A DNA stretch of 64,000 bases from Gaoshiqia sediminis. Its GTDB lineage: Bacteria > Bacteroidota > Bacteroidia > Bacteroidales > Prolixibacteraceae. The stretch spans positions 1-64,000 of the forward strand of contig NZ_JAPAAF010000013.1 of NCBI RefSeq assembly GCF_025907915.1, in the 5' to 3' direction. Position 1 is the first letter of the stretch. Each line of letters begins with the position of its first letter. Positions 35,820 to 45,596 of the stretch are shown here, piece by piece. The notes below the pieces were generated by a model. That model was given only the letters and a program-made list of their open reading frames with translations. It was not told where the DNA came from and did no database searches. A program made the position numbers and the translations under genes.

Positions 35820-36716
35820 TTATACTTTCAATTTCGGAATGTTGGATAAGTCTGAAATCGATTTGCTAGATATCTTAAAATATAAGCTAGGATACAAAAT
35901 TTTTAAATAAGCTTTGAGAGCATAAATAATCCATTTCCAGCCCCAGAATCTTTTGCGGAAAATATTGTATTCTTTTATATTTAACCCTTTCGGTGATTTC
36001 AGAAGTCTTAATCTCTGTAATAATGGTGTATTGGGATTGCACCAAGCTGGAATGCCGGGATTGGTAGGGCAAATCGCAATATAGCTTTTGGTGGTGTAGC
36101 ACCGATATCCCGCTTTTATTGCACGAAGTCCATAGTCAAAGTCTCCCATGGCATGAGTGTAATCTGGGGACAGATTACCCAGTTCATTAAAAATAACGTT
36201 GGATACTAGTACGACATTCCCATTGATATATTTACATGGTTGGAGTGTACCGTTTGGAATAACAGGGCCCAAGTCAGTTTTACCTCCATACGAAAAAATA
36301 TTTTTATTTTCCGTTGATTCACAAGCTCCTGTTATAATCGCCGGTTTTTGGTCTTTTTTCATTGCTTCTTGAAAGCATTGGATTAACTCTATAAGGGCAT
36401 CTATTTTTACCAATGTATCATCGTTCAGCCATAGGTAAAAATCGTATTGCCTTGATTTTGATGCTGTATCCCAAGCTAGTCGCATGCCTTGGTTCCAATA
36501 CAAATTTCCTGTTCCCTGGATTACAACTACTTTTGGAAATTTGAATTTTATGGCTTCACCTGTGCCATCTGTTGATCCATCATCTACAAGAAATACGTCC
36601 AACTGCCTTGTCGGACATTTAGCAGAGTAAAGAGATTCTAAGCAGTTTAGTGTTTTCTTCCGCCGATTATGACAGGTAAGAAGAACAGCTATGGTAATTT
36701 GATTATACTCTTGCAT
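35820..36716 (-). CDS. Glycosyltransferase family 2 protein
   Basis: A 298-residue inverting transferase with the GT2 N-terminal strand IAVLLTCHNRRKKTLNCLESL, the nucleotide-binding LVDDGSTDGTGE and the metal-binding YLWLNDDTLVK, followed by DFDYGLRA. It resembles rhamnosyl/galactosyl transferases of capsule loci; the donor cannot be named. It lies between the polymerase and the next GT. Confidence 0.88.
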   Translation of the reverse strand: MQEYNQITIAVLLTCHNRRKKTLNCLESLYSAKCPTRQLDVFLVDDGSTDGTGEAIKFKFPKVVVIQGTGNLYWNQGMRLAWDTASKSRQYDFYLWLNDDTLVKIDALIELIQCFQEAMKKDQKPAIITGACESTENKNIFSYGGKTDLGPVIPNGTLQPCKYINGNVVLVSNVIFNELGNLSPDYTHAMGDFDYGLRAIKAGYRCYTTKSYIAICPTNPGIPAWCNPNTPLLQRLRLLKSPKGLNIKEYNIFRKRFWGWKWIIYALKAYLKILYPSLYFKISSKSISDLSNIPKLKV

Positions 36717-36765
36717 AATTGTAACTTCAAGAATTCGTGTTTTTAGGGGATGGTAGCGGTGAAAA

Positions 36766-38046
36766 TTAATGAATTTCCAAGATATATTCGCGGTATTTTC
36801 TGTAGTACTTTTTCTCGAAGATGCCTCTTACCCAGAGTTTTACTTCTGCATCATTCATTTTGCGGAAAGAATGAGAAAAGCAAATGCCAATCATTACCCA
36901 GATCATAAAATAGTTGAGATTGAACATGTTAATGTCTTCCGCCCAAGCATACATCCATCTGAAAGATACAAAGAGGCCGGTCAGTTTGCTATATATATTA
37001 TTTGATTGGTTAATTGCAATCCAGGATGCCCGATAGAAAACAAAAAAGTACAGAATTACACCAACAATACCAGTCCAGGTAAAAACATTTAATATTCCAG
37101 CTTCGTTTCGCAACCGTTCACCTCTGCCCGAAGCATCCATCCAGTCAAAAAAGGACGTTTCATTGCCGCGTGCCGGGCTTCGTCCAATTATCCAATAATT
37201 ATGTTTTTTAGCGGAGCTGAGTACTTCCTCAAAAAGGAAAGTGCGAGAATCTTTTGTAATATCTTGCTCGATTACTTCTCCTTCAGCATTTTTAGTCGTA
37301 GCCACATAGCTTTTATTTAGATATTCATCCATCCTGAATATATTAAAAACTCCGGAAATGGCCAGGAAAAAAAATAGCCAGGGAATAAACATGAAAGCTT
37401 TGCGAGAGAATTCTATAAGAGGAGTGGAGTAGGTTATATATTTTGAGTAATAAAAAATAAGCATAAGGATTGGAATGCCATATTTCAGAATATAGCTTCG
37501 TGTGCTTAAATCACACAAGATACCACTTAAGGCCAATACAAAAACAATCGCTTTCCCTTTAGGTGTGAGTGCAGGAATGAACAGGACTAAAAATGCAACT
37601 GGATATAAGTAACTTCCAATGGCTCCTATTGGAAGAACCGGGAAAATAAGCAAATAGAAAGGAAGAGCATATCTTAGATAAAAAGATAGCATGGATTGAA
37701 GGATCTCTTTATTGGAGGCTGTATAGGCAACAATGGGGAGTATTAAGGCAAAGGTGTTTAATATTAAACCTTTCCAGTCCCAGTAGACTTCTGCCAAAAA
37801 AAAACCTCGAAGAATGCTAATAACATTCCAAAGCAGATATAGCTTAACGGTAACCATGACTGAGGTTGATTCTGTTTCCAGATTACCATATCGTAAACTA
37901 ACAAGAAAGATGAGCAAGACTATCGTTTGGATAAGCCACCAGATCGTTGTGTTACCTATGGGGACGGATGCCATTCCCTGGACTGAAGCAACACCAACGA
38001 TTAGGATAGTTAATGGAATTATTTTTTCAAGATAATTATGCATCAT
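36766..38046 (-). CDS. O-antigen/capsule polymerase-like (Wzy) membrane protein
   Basis: The 426-residue protein has about ten or more membrane segments and a large periplasmic loop in the second half (YLNKSYVATTKN... GRSPARGNETSFF), the usual layout of Wzy polymerases, which join lipid-linked repeat units. Wzy proteins have little sequence conservation, so the call rests on topology, length and the presence of Wzx and GT genes. Its start overlaps the acyltransferase gene by 11 bases. Confidence 0.75.
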   Translation of the reverse strand: MMHNYLEKIIPLTILIVGVASVQGMASVPIGNTTIWWLIQTIVLLIFLVSLRYGNLETESTSVMVTVKLYLLWNVISILRGFFLAEVYWDWKGLILNTFALILPIVAYTASNKEILQSMLSFYLRYALPFYLLIFPVLPIGAIGSYLYPVAFLVLFIPALTPKGKAIVFVLALSGILCDLSTRSYILKYGIPILMLIFYYSKYITYSTPLIEFSRKAFMFIPWLFFFLAISGVFNIFRMDEYLNKSYVATTKNAEGEVIEQDITKDSRTFLFEEVLSSAKKHNYWIIGRSPARGNETSFFDWMDASGRGERLRNEAGILNVFTWTGIVGVILYFFVFYRASWIAINQSNNIYSKLTGLFVSFRWMYAWAEDINMFNLNYFMIWVMIGICFSHSFRKMNDAEVKLWVRGIFEKKYYRKYREYILEIH

Positions 38047-38668
38047 TTCTTCCTAATGTTTTGATGAAACGGGCTGGATTGCCTGCCCATATTTCGTTGG
38101 CAGGGATACTTTTTGTAACAACAGAACATGCTCCGACAACGGAATTTTTTCCGATTGTTACTCCCTTTAGGATAGTTGTATGCGCCCCTATAAAGACATT
38201 ATCTTCAATCAGAACAGGAAGATTTATCTTTTTCTCCCGGTCGGTTTCTTGTAGGGCTCGGGTGTTCGGGTTGATTGCATGAAAATCGGTATCATATATG
38301 CATGTGCCCCCTCCTATTTTTACATTGTTCCCAATGGTAATCTGGTGATGGGCAATGAGGGCTGTTGAGCTCATTCCCACATTCTCTCCGATGATAAGCA
38401 GGGCTCCTCGATCAACAAAGAAAGTGCACCGTTGGGGGCGTCCAATTGGATTTCCCAACATGCCATTGTTAATCCGCAGGTTTTTACCGATTGTGCACTT
38501 CCCGCTTCGGGCAATGCTAACGTATGGAATTCCGTTTGTTCGAAAATGTTGAAAGTTCACATTGTTGCCGTAAAAAATGATCCAGGTGATTAAATGGTTA
38601 ATCAGCAGGCGTACTAGTATAAGAACTGCACGTATGGATTTGTACAGAAAGCTAATTATTAGTTGCAT
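38036..38668 (-). CDS. Left-handed beta-helix acyltransferase (hexapeptide repeat, WcaF-like)
   Basis: The 210-residue protein has hexapeptide repeats (IGENVG, IGNNVK, IEDNVF, IGKNSV) in its second half and ends with VTKSIPANEIWAGNPARFIKTLG, the typical xylose/maltose acetyltransferase C terminus. The segment GGGTCIYDTDFHAI carries the catalytic histidine. It probably acetylates a sugar of the repeat unit. An N-terminal hydrophobic stretch may anchor it to the membrane. Confidence 0.88.
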   Translation of the reverse strand: MQLIISFLYKSIRAVLILVRLLINHLITWIIFYGNNVNFQHFRTNGIPYVSIARSGKCTIGKNLRINNGMLGNPIGRPQRCTFFVDRGALLIIGENVGMSSTALIAHHQITIGNNVKIGGGTCIYDTDFHAINPNTRALQETDREKKINLPVLIEDNVFIGAHTTILKGVTIGKNSVVGACSVVTKSIPANEIWAGNPARFIKTLGRNDA

Positions 38669-39909
38669 GCAGATTGGTATATTTTAATTAAAGTTTGGGT
38701 GTTTACGTCAGGATCATGTCGTCTTCCTGCTGTGGACCTTTCACTATCAGATAGTTTTCGGGAAAGATCAGGATCCTTAAATACCCTGCATACTAATTCA
38801 GCAAGCATGGTTGTTTCTTCGAAGCGGTAAAGTAAACCGGTTTGGTTGTGGCTAACCATATCAGCTGTGCCACCCACATAGGATGCTATGCATGGAACGC
38901 CTAATAATTGTGCCTCGCCAATCGAATTGGGGCTGTTCTCTATTGATGAGGGGCAGACAAATACATTTGAGCGCAGATATCTATCGCACATTTCTTTTTC
39001 GGATAAGATGCCCGTAAAAACGAGTTGATCGGAGATTCCGTTGGCTTGCATTAAGGAGCGAATGTATTTCCCATAACCATTCATGCGCCAAAACTTGTTT
39101 GTTGAAAAGAAATCATTCCCGGCCACATATACCTTTGTTTTTGGGAAATCCCTTAAAACCAATGGTAGAGCTTTTATTAATTGGTGTAAGCCTTTTATAG
39201 GGTAATGTGCCTGGCTTAGAAAAATACTGTGCTTCTCACATTCTTCGTATTTCCACTTATGGTTATAAAATGCGTTTCGAAGGGTTTCGTTAGAGAAGTG
39301 ATAATCTGCTCTCGGATTTATTGCCCATGCATGGGCTTGATCCCAAGATGTCCTGCCAATGATGTGGGAAATATTCCGGATTAATTCGATCTCATAAGCT
39401 CCTCTCTGTTGAAACCTTTGCTTTTGTTTGAATAATGAATCTAGCCGGATAATATCTCGAATTGTGATGTTCTGCCGTAGTTCTTTTTCTGGGATACCAC
39501 CCAAATAGTATTGGGCATAAATACTCACCAGGCCCTGGATTGATGCAACAACTCCAGAATTTCCACATGCATTTACGTAGGCAAGTCCGTGTGGGTACTC
39601 GGTGCCGTGAATGTGCACAACGTCTGGCTTAAATTCGTCTCTTATTCTTTTCCAAAAGGGTTCTAATGAGTGGCTGTACCTATAATTTGAACCTGGTTTT
39701 GGTAAGAGGTAGTAAGTAATGCCATCTATTGGTAGCGTCTTTAAAGATTTTCCGCTATATAAAGTAGCTACACCAAGTTCGACATCCGCAGATGCTTTCA
39801 GAAGGGCTTCAGCTCCTGAAAACATCCAACCGCCCACAACTGGGCTGGGTATGTTAAGTTCTTGGCATACCGCAGGGAATAATGTATTGGAAATCCATAG
39901 AATCTTCAT
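38659..39909 (-). CDS. Glycosyltransferase family 4 protein
   Basis: A 416-residue GT-B-fold retaining transferase. The C-terminal donor-binding domain shows VFTGILSEKEMCDRYLRSNVFVCPSSIENSPNSIGEAQLLGVP, the E-x7-E motif region of GT4. The N-terminal domain contains VVHIHGTEYPHGLAYVNACG. It starts 41 bases after the GT-D gene and overlaps the acyltransferase gene by 10 bases. Confidence 0.9.
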   Translation of the reverse strand: MKILWISNTLFPAVCQELNIPSPVVGGWMFSGAEALLKASADVELGVATLYSGKSLKTLPIDGITYYLLPKPGSNYRYSHSLEPFWKRIRDEFKPDVVHIHGTEYPHGLAYVNACGNSGVVASIQGLVSIYAQYYLGGIPEKELRQNITIRDIIRLDSLFKQKQRFQQRGAYEIELIRNISHIIGRTSWDQAHAWAINPRADYHFSNETLRNAFYNHKWKYEECEKHSIFLSQAHYPIKGLHQLIKALPLVLRDFPKTKVYVAGNDFFSTNKFWRMNGYGKYIRSLMQANGISDQLVFTGILSEKEMCDRYLRSNVFVCPSSIENSPNSIGEAQLLGVPCIASYVGGTADMVSHNQTGLLYRFEETTMLAELVCRVFKDPDLSRKLSDSERSTAGRRHDPDVNTQTLIKIYQSACN

Positions 39910-39949
39910 TCTCGGTGAAAAATTTCTTTTATAAATTGATGCTGCATGA

Positions 39950-40912
39950 TTACCAGTAGCAGGCGCCTTCTACAATTTGGGCATTTGTCGGTTTTTCTTC
40001 TTCCTTAGGACGGACCCAATGTGCGTTAAATAAGGAAGGATAATTATAAACATTATGGTAATCGCTTTCCCAACGTTTTCCTTTTATTCCGAATAGAAGT
40101 TGCAAGCTTCCACCTATATGAAAAGCTTTTTTCCCCAGACGCTTAACGTGTGCAGCCAGCGGAAATCCGTAAGCTCCGGCTCCGATCAGGCAAATATCAA
40201 AATCGGTTTCCTCAATTTGTTTTTTCATATAGTCCAATGCTTCAAACCAATCAGCAAAACTGGTGGTAGCACCTGCAATACTTTGGACTGCCTTGATGGT
40301 TTTCAGTTCAAATTCGGGCAATAGGTTATTTTCAAAAATAAGTTCCCGTTTTTTGTATTGTTGCTGGATGGTCTCGGTAAATGGATGAACGACCAGCACT
40401 TTCTTTCCTTCCAAGGCTTTTGTCCAAGGATGTATAGCCCAGAAAGGATCGAAAAACAATAAAGCGATTTTCTCAGCAGATAATAGTTCTTCTGCAAAAA
40501 GATGTTCTTCATGTAGCCATGAGCCGAGGACGTCAACAAGTGGAATATCTTGAATCATTAATTCGCAGAACTGCTCAATTTTGTGCACTTCGGGAGGGAA
40601 AAATCCGCTCCATTGCTGCATTTGGCTTATTATTTTAGGATCCCACCACCAAGGAGGTTTTTCCCCTTTGATGAAGCCGAAAATATTTTGATGGGTTCGG
40701 TAGATACCTGAATAATTTGCCAAACAGGTTAATTCCGTGCTGCCAAAACGGGCAATCATACACGGCTTGTCACTGGTCAATAGGTCGAAGATGACTTTTG
40801 CCGCGGCATTGGGTTCCTGAATGCAATCTGGTTTAGGTAGTTCTATACGGTCCCAAATATTCTTGTAGCTTTTACGCATTGCCTTTAGGATGTAAGCAGA
40901 CAAGGTGTTCAT
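39950..40912 (-). CDS. GT-D fold glycosyltransferase domain protein
   Basis: The 320-residue protein carries the GT-D pattern: CMIARFGSTELTCLANY in the N-terminal half, VLVVHPFTETIQQQ in the middle, and DICLIGAGAYGFPLAAHVK with KAFHIGGSLQLLFGI near the C terminus. GT-D is a more recently recognised fold, typified by the streptococcal DUF1792 glucosyltransferase of serine-rich repeat protein glycosylation. Here it is one of the polymer-assembly enzymes of locus B. Confidence 0.85.
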   Translation of the reverse strand: MNTLSAYILKAMRKSYKNIWDRIELPKPDCIQEPNAAAKVIFDLLTSDKPCMIARFGSTELTCLANYSGIYRTHQNIFGFIKGEKPPWWWDPKIISQMQQWSGFFPPEVHKIEQFCELMIQDIPLVDVLGSWLHEEHLFAEELLSAEKIALLFFDPFWAIHPWTKALEGKKVLVVHPFTETIQQQYKKRELIFENNLLPEFELKTIKAVQSIAGATTSFADWFEALDYMKKQIEETDFDICLIGAGAYGFPLAAHVKRLGKKAFHIGGSLQLLFGIKGKRWESDYHNVYNYPSLFNAHWVRPKEEEKPTNAQIVEGACYW

Positions 40913-40920
40913 GGTAAAAA

Positions 40921-42036
40921 TTATTTGGTTAGGGGTGGGATATTTTCGATGCTTGCCGTTAAAAAATCGCAGGATTGTTTTCTTTGGTTGTTCAGAATAT
41001 AGATTTTCGTCGAGTAATCCAGAAAAAGCTCTGATTCTTTCAAGCTATTAATAATTTCCGGAGTGAAGTATTGCCGATCCTGAAGATCCAGTAGTTTCAT
41101 CAGGCTGTTCAGCCGCGAGTTACGGGTTGGGTGAGGAACGACGAAAAATGTTTTTTCAAAATTAACGGCAAATGCAAGTCCGTGAAATGAGCTTGTTAAG
41201 ACTACTTTAGCATGCATGAACAGCGAAATGAACTCTAATGGGCCGGCATCTTTGAATGATTTTTCTACTTTAAACTTTGCAGGGACATTAACTCCCATAG
41301 GTATTCCCCAAACCGGGAGATTGTATCTGTTTCTTACTGCTTCAACCATTTTTGCAGATTCATCCGAATCGTTCAGTGCATAGATCAGGATGTATTTTGC
41401 AGTTGGAGGCTTTGTGTGACCAATTAGATTATTCCATTCTGTTTTTGATATTAATAGGGTGGGGTCGAGCACTTGAACTGCATCACGACCAGTTGCCTCT
41501 TTTATGATGCGGACTCCATCATCCTCACGCGTAGATATGGCGCTAAAGTCTGAAAGGAGTTCCGTCAAGCGAGGTTTATATTTTTCGGGGATACTGCTGC
41601 TGCCAAAACTGGGCGCGTAGCTGATTTTTTTACCGTGTCCTTTCACAAAATCGAGGAAACAGAAAGGATCAATACCGTTTTCCATGTTCCATACTTGGTC
41701 ACTTCCAATAATATAAACATCAAATTTTGGAGGATGATTGTAAATTTCTTCTTCGCTGTAGTAGCGTTTGGTCAGGTTAAAAACCTTTCGAAAATCACGG
41801 AAACGCTTTAATTTCTGTTGGTACTTCCGGTCGAACTTTAATATGAAGTACAAGATTAGTTTCTTGGGATGAAGTGATAACGGTACGGTATCATTTTGCT
41901 TTTCCAAATCAAGAGGGTAATGATTGATTAACTGTACATCATATCCCATTTGGGTAAGTACAATTTGGGTAGCATAAGCTTGTAGCATAGCTCCGTAATT
42001 GTAAAAGGTGTGAAGGGTTAATAATCCTATTTTCAT
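40921..42036 (-). CDS. Polysaccharide pyruvyl transferase-family protein
   Basis: The 371-residue protein matches the CsaB/PS_pyruv_trans family: GLLTLHTFYNYGAMLQAYA at the N terminus, the signature VYIIGSDQVWN, and VVLTSSFHGLAFAVNF in the C-terminal half. Members add a pyruvate ketal to a sugar of the polymer, which gives it negative charge. It ends eight bases before the GT-D gene, and the nitroreductase-family gene is one base upstream, so the pair is probably coupled. Confidence 0.88.
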   Translation of the reverse strand: MKIGLLTLHTFYNYGAMLQAYATQIVLTQMGYDVQLINHYPLDLEKQNDTVPLSLHPKKLILYFILKFDRKYQQKLKRFRDFRKVFNLTKRYYSEEEIYNHPPKFDVYIIGSDQVWNMENGIDPFCFLDFVKGHGKKISYAPSFGSSSIPEKYKPRLTELLSDFSAISTREDDGVRIIKEATGRDAVQVLDPTLLISKTEWNNLIGHTKPPTAKYILIYALNDSDESAKMVEAVRNRYNLPVWGIPMGVNVPAKFKVEKSFKDAGPLEFISLFMHAKVVLTSSFHGLAFAVNFEKTFFVVPHPTRNSRLNSLMKLLDLQDRQYFTPEIINSLKESELFLDYSTKIYILNNQRKQSCDFLTASIENIPPLTK

Positions 42037-42037
42037 T

Positions 42038-43021
42038 TCATGTAATTATTTCACATATATTTTTCACGTCCTTTCTCAATGAAGCAGCTACTAGAAACTC
42101 ATCGGGAAGATAACCGCAACAAATAAGAAAATGCACATGCTCGTTTGGAGGAATATTTAGAAAACTACGTAGTTTTTTATCCTTACGTTTGTCTTCACTC
42201 CAGTTTAACGTTGCACAGCCAATCTTTTTGAAGTGTAGCGCATATAGCAATGCCATCCCAAAAAAACCCGCATTTAGTGTTGGTTGCCACCGTTCCAGTA
42301 CATCCTGAAACAAAGATATATTTGATGTTATAACAAATAATGAGGTCGCAAGATGACCGAATCCACCGTTCCCTCCCTGTAGGTTAAGTATGGTTTTAAT
42401 TGCAGAATCTTTGGTTACTATGTATGCGCGGACGGGCTGACGGTTACAGGAAGACGGGGCATTTTGAGCTATTCTGACAGCATCAATCAGCTCTTCTATG
42501 GGAATTTTCTCTGGCGAATAATTTCTTACGGTGTGCCGGGATTGGGCAAATGCAGGAAATTGGTCATTGACTGACTGAAAAAAACTATCGCTTGTGAAAT
42601 TTAACTGAGTTGAGCTTTGGGAATAATTTGTTATAGCAACGGTTTTATTGATTACAGTTGAAATTTCTGGTTCTAATTCATACTGTTGATCGTGGTGAAA
42701 ATTTCTATATTCGTTTAGAACCATGCTAGCGTACTGGATTTCAAACTGATTGATATCATACCCTTTAAAATGGTATTCGGTAATAATGTTGCATAATTCG
42801 AAGATGTGATTTTTCCCAAAGCGAAAGCGAGTCTGCGGCATCGTTAATCCTTTTTCAATTACATGATATTTCATGGCTATAACTCCCAGGTATTTATCCT
42901 GGCTCGAGAAGTTGTAATTTAAAAAGGTAAGATATCTTTTTATATCGGTGCCAAAGGTTAAATAAACCATTCGCCATTGCCGCAATCTGCGTGGGATAAT
43001 ATTTTTAAGTAGATTTTTCAA
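42038..43021 (-). CDS. Nitroreductase-family flavoprotein with an N-terminal extension
   Basis: The 327-residue protein has an FMN-binding nitroreductase domain in its second half: SRHTVRNYSPEKIPIEELIDAV, then NAPSSCNRQPVRAYIV and GGFGHLATSLFVIT, ending with CCGYLPDEFLVAASLRK. About 150 residues precede this domain and are not part of usual nitroreductases. Such proteins recur beside pyruvyl transferase-family genes in polysaccharide loci. The reaction is unknown but is likely a redox step on a sugar or its modification rather than drug reduction. Confidence 0.8.
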   Translation of the reverse strand: MKNLLKNIIPRRLRQWRMVYLTFGTDIKRYLTFLNYNFSSQDKYLGVIAMKYHVIEKGLTMPQTRFRFGKNHIFELCNIITEYHFKGYDINQFEIQYASMVLNEYRNFHHDQQYELEPEISTVINKTVAITNYSQSSTQLNFTSDSFFQSVNDQFPAFAQSRHTVRNYSPEKIPIEELIDAVRIAQNAPSSCNRQPVRAYIVTKDSAIKTILNLQGGNGGFGHLATSLFVITSNISLFQDVLERWQPTLNAGFFGMALLYALHFKKIGCATLNWSEDKRKDKKLRSFLNIPPNEHVHFLICCGYLPDEFLVAASLRKDVKNICEIIT

Positions 43022-43032
43022 AATGGCATTGT

Positions 43033-44583
43033 CTATGATAAACCCACCTTTAGATGACCATTTAATTTACAGATAATGCTTTTTTGCATTTTTTTAATTT
43101 GGTCTCTTTCACCTGCATTCAATCCCCATAGGTAAAAGGCTATAATGAAGGAGATGGAACTTAATAGCAGAACAGAAGAAAGCCTGTAGTACCCTTCTTC
43201 CATAAAGATGTAGGGAATAGATGCAGTGGAGACCGTAACTGTCGACACCACCATGCTGGGATATAGAACGTTTTTTAAGTAAATCAGAAATGAGAGCCCT
43301 CCAAGTATATTGATATAGTAAATCCGGGAGACCGAAAGGGCAAGAACCATAACTATTAAAATGATATAGATAGTTGGTGGTGGTGTTCCAAGTTTGAAAG
43401 CAATAAAACTTAGCGGCAAAACGGATATGTAAATTATTGAATCCCAGGTGCTAAACATTTTAATGTTCCCAATAGCACCTATTGAGGTCGGGAAGGTAAC
43501 CGTAAGTTGGCCTATAGATAACCGGATGAGGATTAACCGACAGAATATAACGGCATATTCCGGGACTTCTTTTAGCCAAATGTCAAGGATAAAGGGCATT
43601 TCAAATATTACCGGGATCGATAGGAAAGATAGCAGGAAAAAAGATATCTTACTTCCTGTCATGGATGCCTTGAGCATTTGGTCCCGATTATTTTCACCTT
43701 CACTTTTCACGATAACAGGGTTCAAAGCTTTTAGCATGGTGCTTGAGAACGCTAATAACTGACCAGAAATTTGGTTTGCCACTCCTTGTGCTGCATTTAC
43801 CACAACCCCGAAAAACGAGTTCAAGATAATGGTAATGCCTTGCATGGAGATGATACTGGCGGCGCTGCTTAAAAGTGCCCATGATGCATAACCGGTCATT
43901 TCTTTAAAAAGTAGTTTGTCAAAATATCTCCTGATTCGGATTTGTACTTCGTGGTATTTCCGATGGCAATAAATTCGCCGAAGTAAAAGAAGAAACACCG
44001 AAAGTGCGGCCATGAGAAAGCCGTAGCTAGCCAACTTGTCGAGTGATGTATTCGTAACGTAAATTGCAATGGCCAATTTTAGGAGGGCTTCAATAATCCC
44101 TAGAATCGCCACCAATAGCATGTGTTCGTGTGCATTAATAACAGCATCGTATGGAACCGAAATGATCGTGAAGAATGTACTAACAAGCATAAACTGGTAG
44201 ATAAGCATGGCTGTTTCAACCCGGTCTTCCGGAATCTTTAATATACCGTTGAATAGAAAATAGCCTACTCCTTCGAGCAGCAGCACAACCAATATGGCAA
44301 TAAGAAAATGTAGGAGAACACTAACATTAAAAATGGATTTCTGCTTTTGGGCATCTCCTTCTCCTTGTGCATACGACATAAATCGTTGTGTTGCTGCAGC
44401 CATTGCTGTGTTCAAGAAGGTTAGCATAGCAATGGCCCCGCCCACAACATTGAAAATTCCAAAATCGGCTGCACCTAAAGCTGCTAAAATGAGCCGGGTA
44501 ACATAGAGGGAAATAAATATAGTAATGGCCATTCGGGCATACAAAATACCCGTGTTGACCACGACTCGTTTTGCTGGCTGCAT
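43033..44583 (-). CDS. Wzx-like polysaccharide flippase
   Basis: The 516-residue integral membrane protein has about 14 membrane segments and the MATE/MVF-like polysaccharide transporter layout: NTGILYARMAITIFISLYV at the N terminus, FGIFNVVGGAIAMLTFLNTAM, and SVPYDAVINAHEHM, typical of Bacteroidota Wzx proteins. It should flip the undecaprenyl-linked repeat unit across the inner membrane for the Wzy-like polymerase. It follows the first GT gene after 77 bases. Confidence 0.9.
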   Translation of the reverse strand: MQPAKRVVVNTGILYARMAITIFISLYVTRLILAALGAADFGIFNVVGGAIAMLTFLNTAMAAATQRFMSYAQGEGDAQKQKSIFNVSVLLHFLIAILVVLLLEGVGYFLFNGILKIPEDRVETAMLIYQFMLVSTFFTIISVPYDAVINAHEHMLLVAILGIIEALLKLAIAIYVTNTSLDKLASYGFLMAALSVFLLLLRRIYCHRKYHEVQIRIRRYFDKLLFKEMTGYASWALLSSAASIISMQGITIILNSFFGVVVNAAQGVANQISGQLLAFSSTMLKALNPVIVKSEGENNRDQMLKASMTGSKISFFLLSFLSIPVIFEMPFILDIWLKEVPEYAVIFCRLILIRLSIGQLTVTFPTSIGAIGNIKMFSTWDSIIYISVLPLSFIAFKLGTPPPTIYIILIVMVLALSVSRIYYINILGGLSFLIYLKNVLYPSMVVSTVTVSTASIPYIFMEEGYYRLSSVLLLSSISFIIAFYLWGLNAGERDQIKKMQKSIICKLNGHLKVGLS

Positions 44584-44660
44584 ATGGGGAATAAATTTCG
44601 CTATTTGACGATTTATACCTAATTCAGTTTTTTTGAGTTCATAGAACGTTACTTCGTGAA

Positions 44661-45596
44661 TCAGCTCGTTACTCCAATTTTGCGCATAGACCGGTATATT
44701 ATATCAACAATCTCCTTCGGTAGAAAAAATATGGACTTGATTAACCAATCCGAGTCTAATTTATTCTTCAAGTAATTGCTATATATGTTTTCTTTTTCAG
44801 TTAATTCCTTAATTTTCTTTTTCCCAGCAATGGATTTGAGTTGCATTAACGACCAAAATGCATGTTTTGATGCAATCTGACGCAATTCTTTGTTCTTAGC
44901 TTTTTGCTTTAATATTTCATCATAAATATAAGGAATGGTAAAGCGATAGGTCAGAGAGTTATCAATTGTATCCTGCAATTCGTGGGCCCGATAACAATAG
45001 AGTTCCCGGGAATCGCCATAAAAAGAGAACTTGTCTGCTATGGAATAAATCCAAACCCAGTCATAACTTCCACCAAAACCGGAATAGAATCCTGAATACA
45101 TCGTTTTCTTGATCACACTGGCCATAAACGGGAAACCCAATTTATATCTGATCCCATATTCAATAATTTTTTCTCCGTTTTCCATGTAGCCAAATGGCAG
45201 GGTATGGCGGTGATGAAATTCACCGGAGGAGTTGAACTGGATGAAATTTGTAAAGAATAAATCAATGTTTGGATGCTGTTTGTGGGCATTAACGAATGAT
45301 TCAACATAGATTGGTGACAAGATATCATCATCTTGTAGATTCATGACGTATTCGGTTTCCGAGAGATCGAAACATCGGCCAAAATTTCTGGCCATACCAA
45401 TGTTTTCATCATTCCGGTAGTAGGTTATCCCTTTTTCTTTGCAAACTTGCTCGTAAAAATTATGTGACGAGCAATTGTCAACAACAATGATTTTGCACTT
45501 TACGGTTTGGTTGATTGCGCTTTCCAAAGCTTCGACGAAGAATTCTTTCCTTTCGTAAACCGGCATCGCAATAGTCAACAGATCAGTGTAGTCCAT
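44661..45596 (-). CDS. Glycosyltransferase family 2 protein (first gene of locus B)
   Basis: A 311-residue GT2-type transferase with LTIAMPVYERKEFFVEALESA at the N terminus, IIVVDNCSSHN and the DxD-type LQDDDILSP metal site. The donor and acceptor are unknown. It is the first gene after the leader that resembles that of locus A, about 240 bases downstream of the predicted -7 box. Confidence 0.87.
   Translation of the reverse strand: MDYTDLLTIAMPVYERKEFFVEALESAINQTVKCKIIVVDNCSSHNFYEQVCKEKGITYYRNDENIGMARNFGRCFDLSETEYVMNLQDDDILSPIYVESFVNAHKQHPNIDLFFTNFIQFNSSGEFHHRHTLPFGYMENGEKIIEYGIRYKLGFPFMASVIKKTMYSGFYSGFGGSYDWVWIYSIADKFSFYGDSRELYCYRAHELQDTIDNSLTYRFTIPYIYDEILKQKAKNKELRQIASKHAFWSLMQLKSIAGKKKIKELTEKENIYSNYLKNKLDSDWLIKSIFFLPKEIVDIIYRSMRKIGVTS

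Noticed and set aside
42038-43021. Nitroreductase as a drug- or xenobiotic-reducing enzyme
   Set aside because: Its N-terminal extension and tight coupling to a pyruvyltransferase-family gene inside a polysaccharide locus point to another role.
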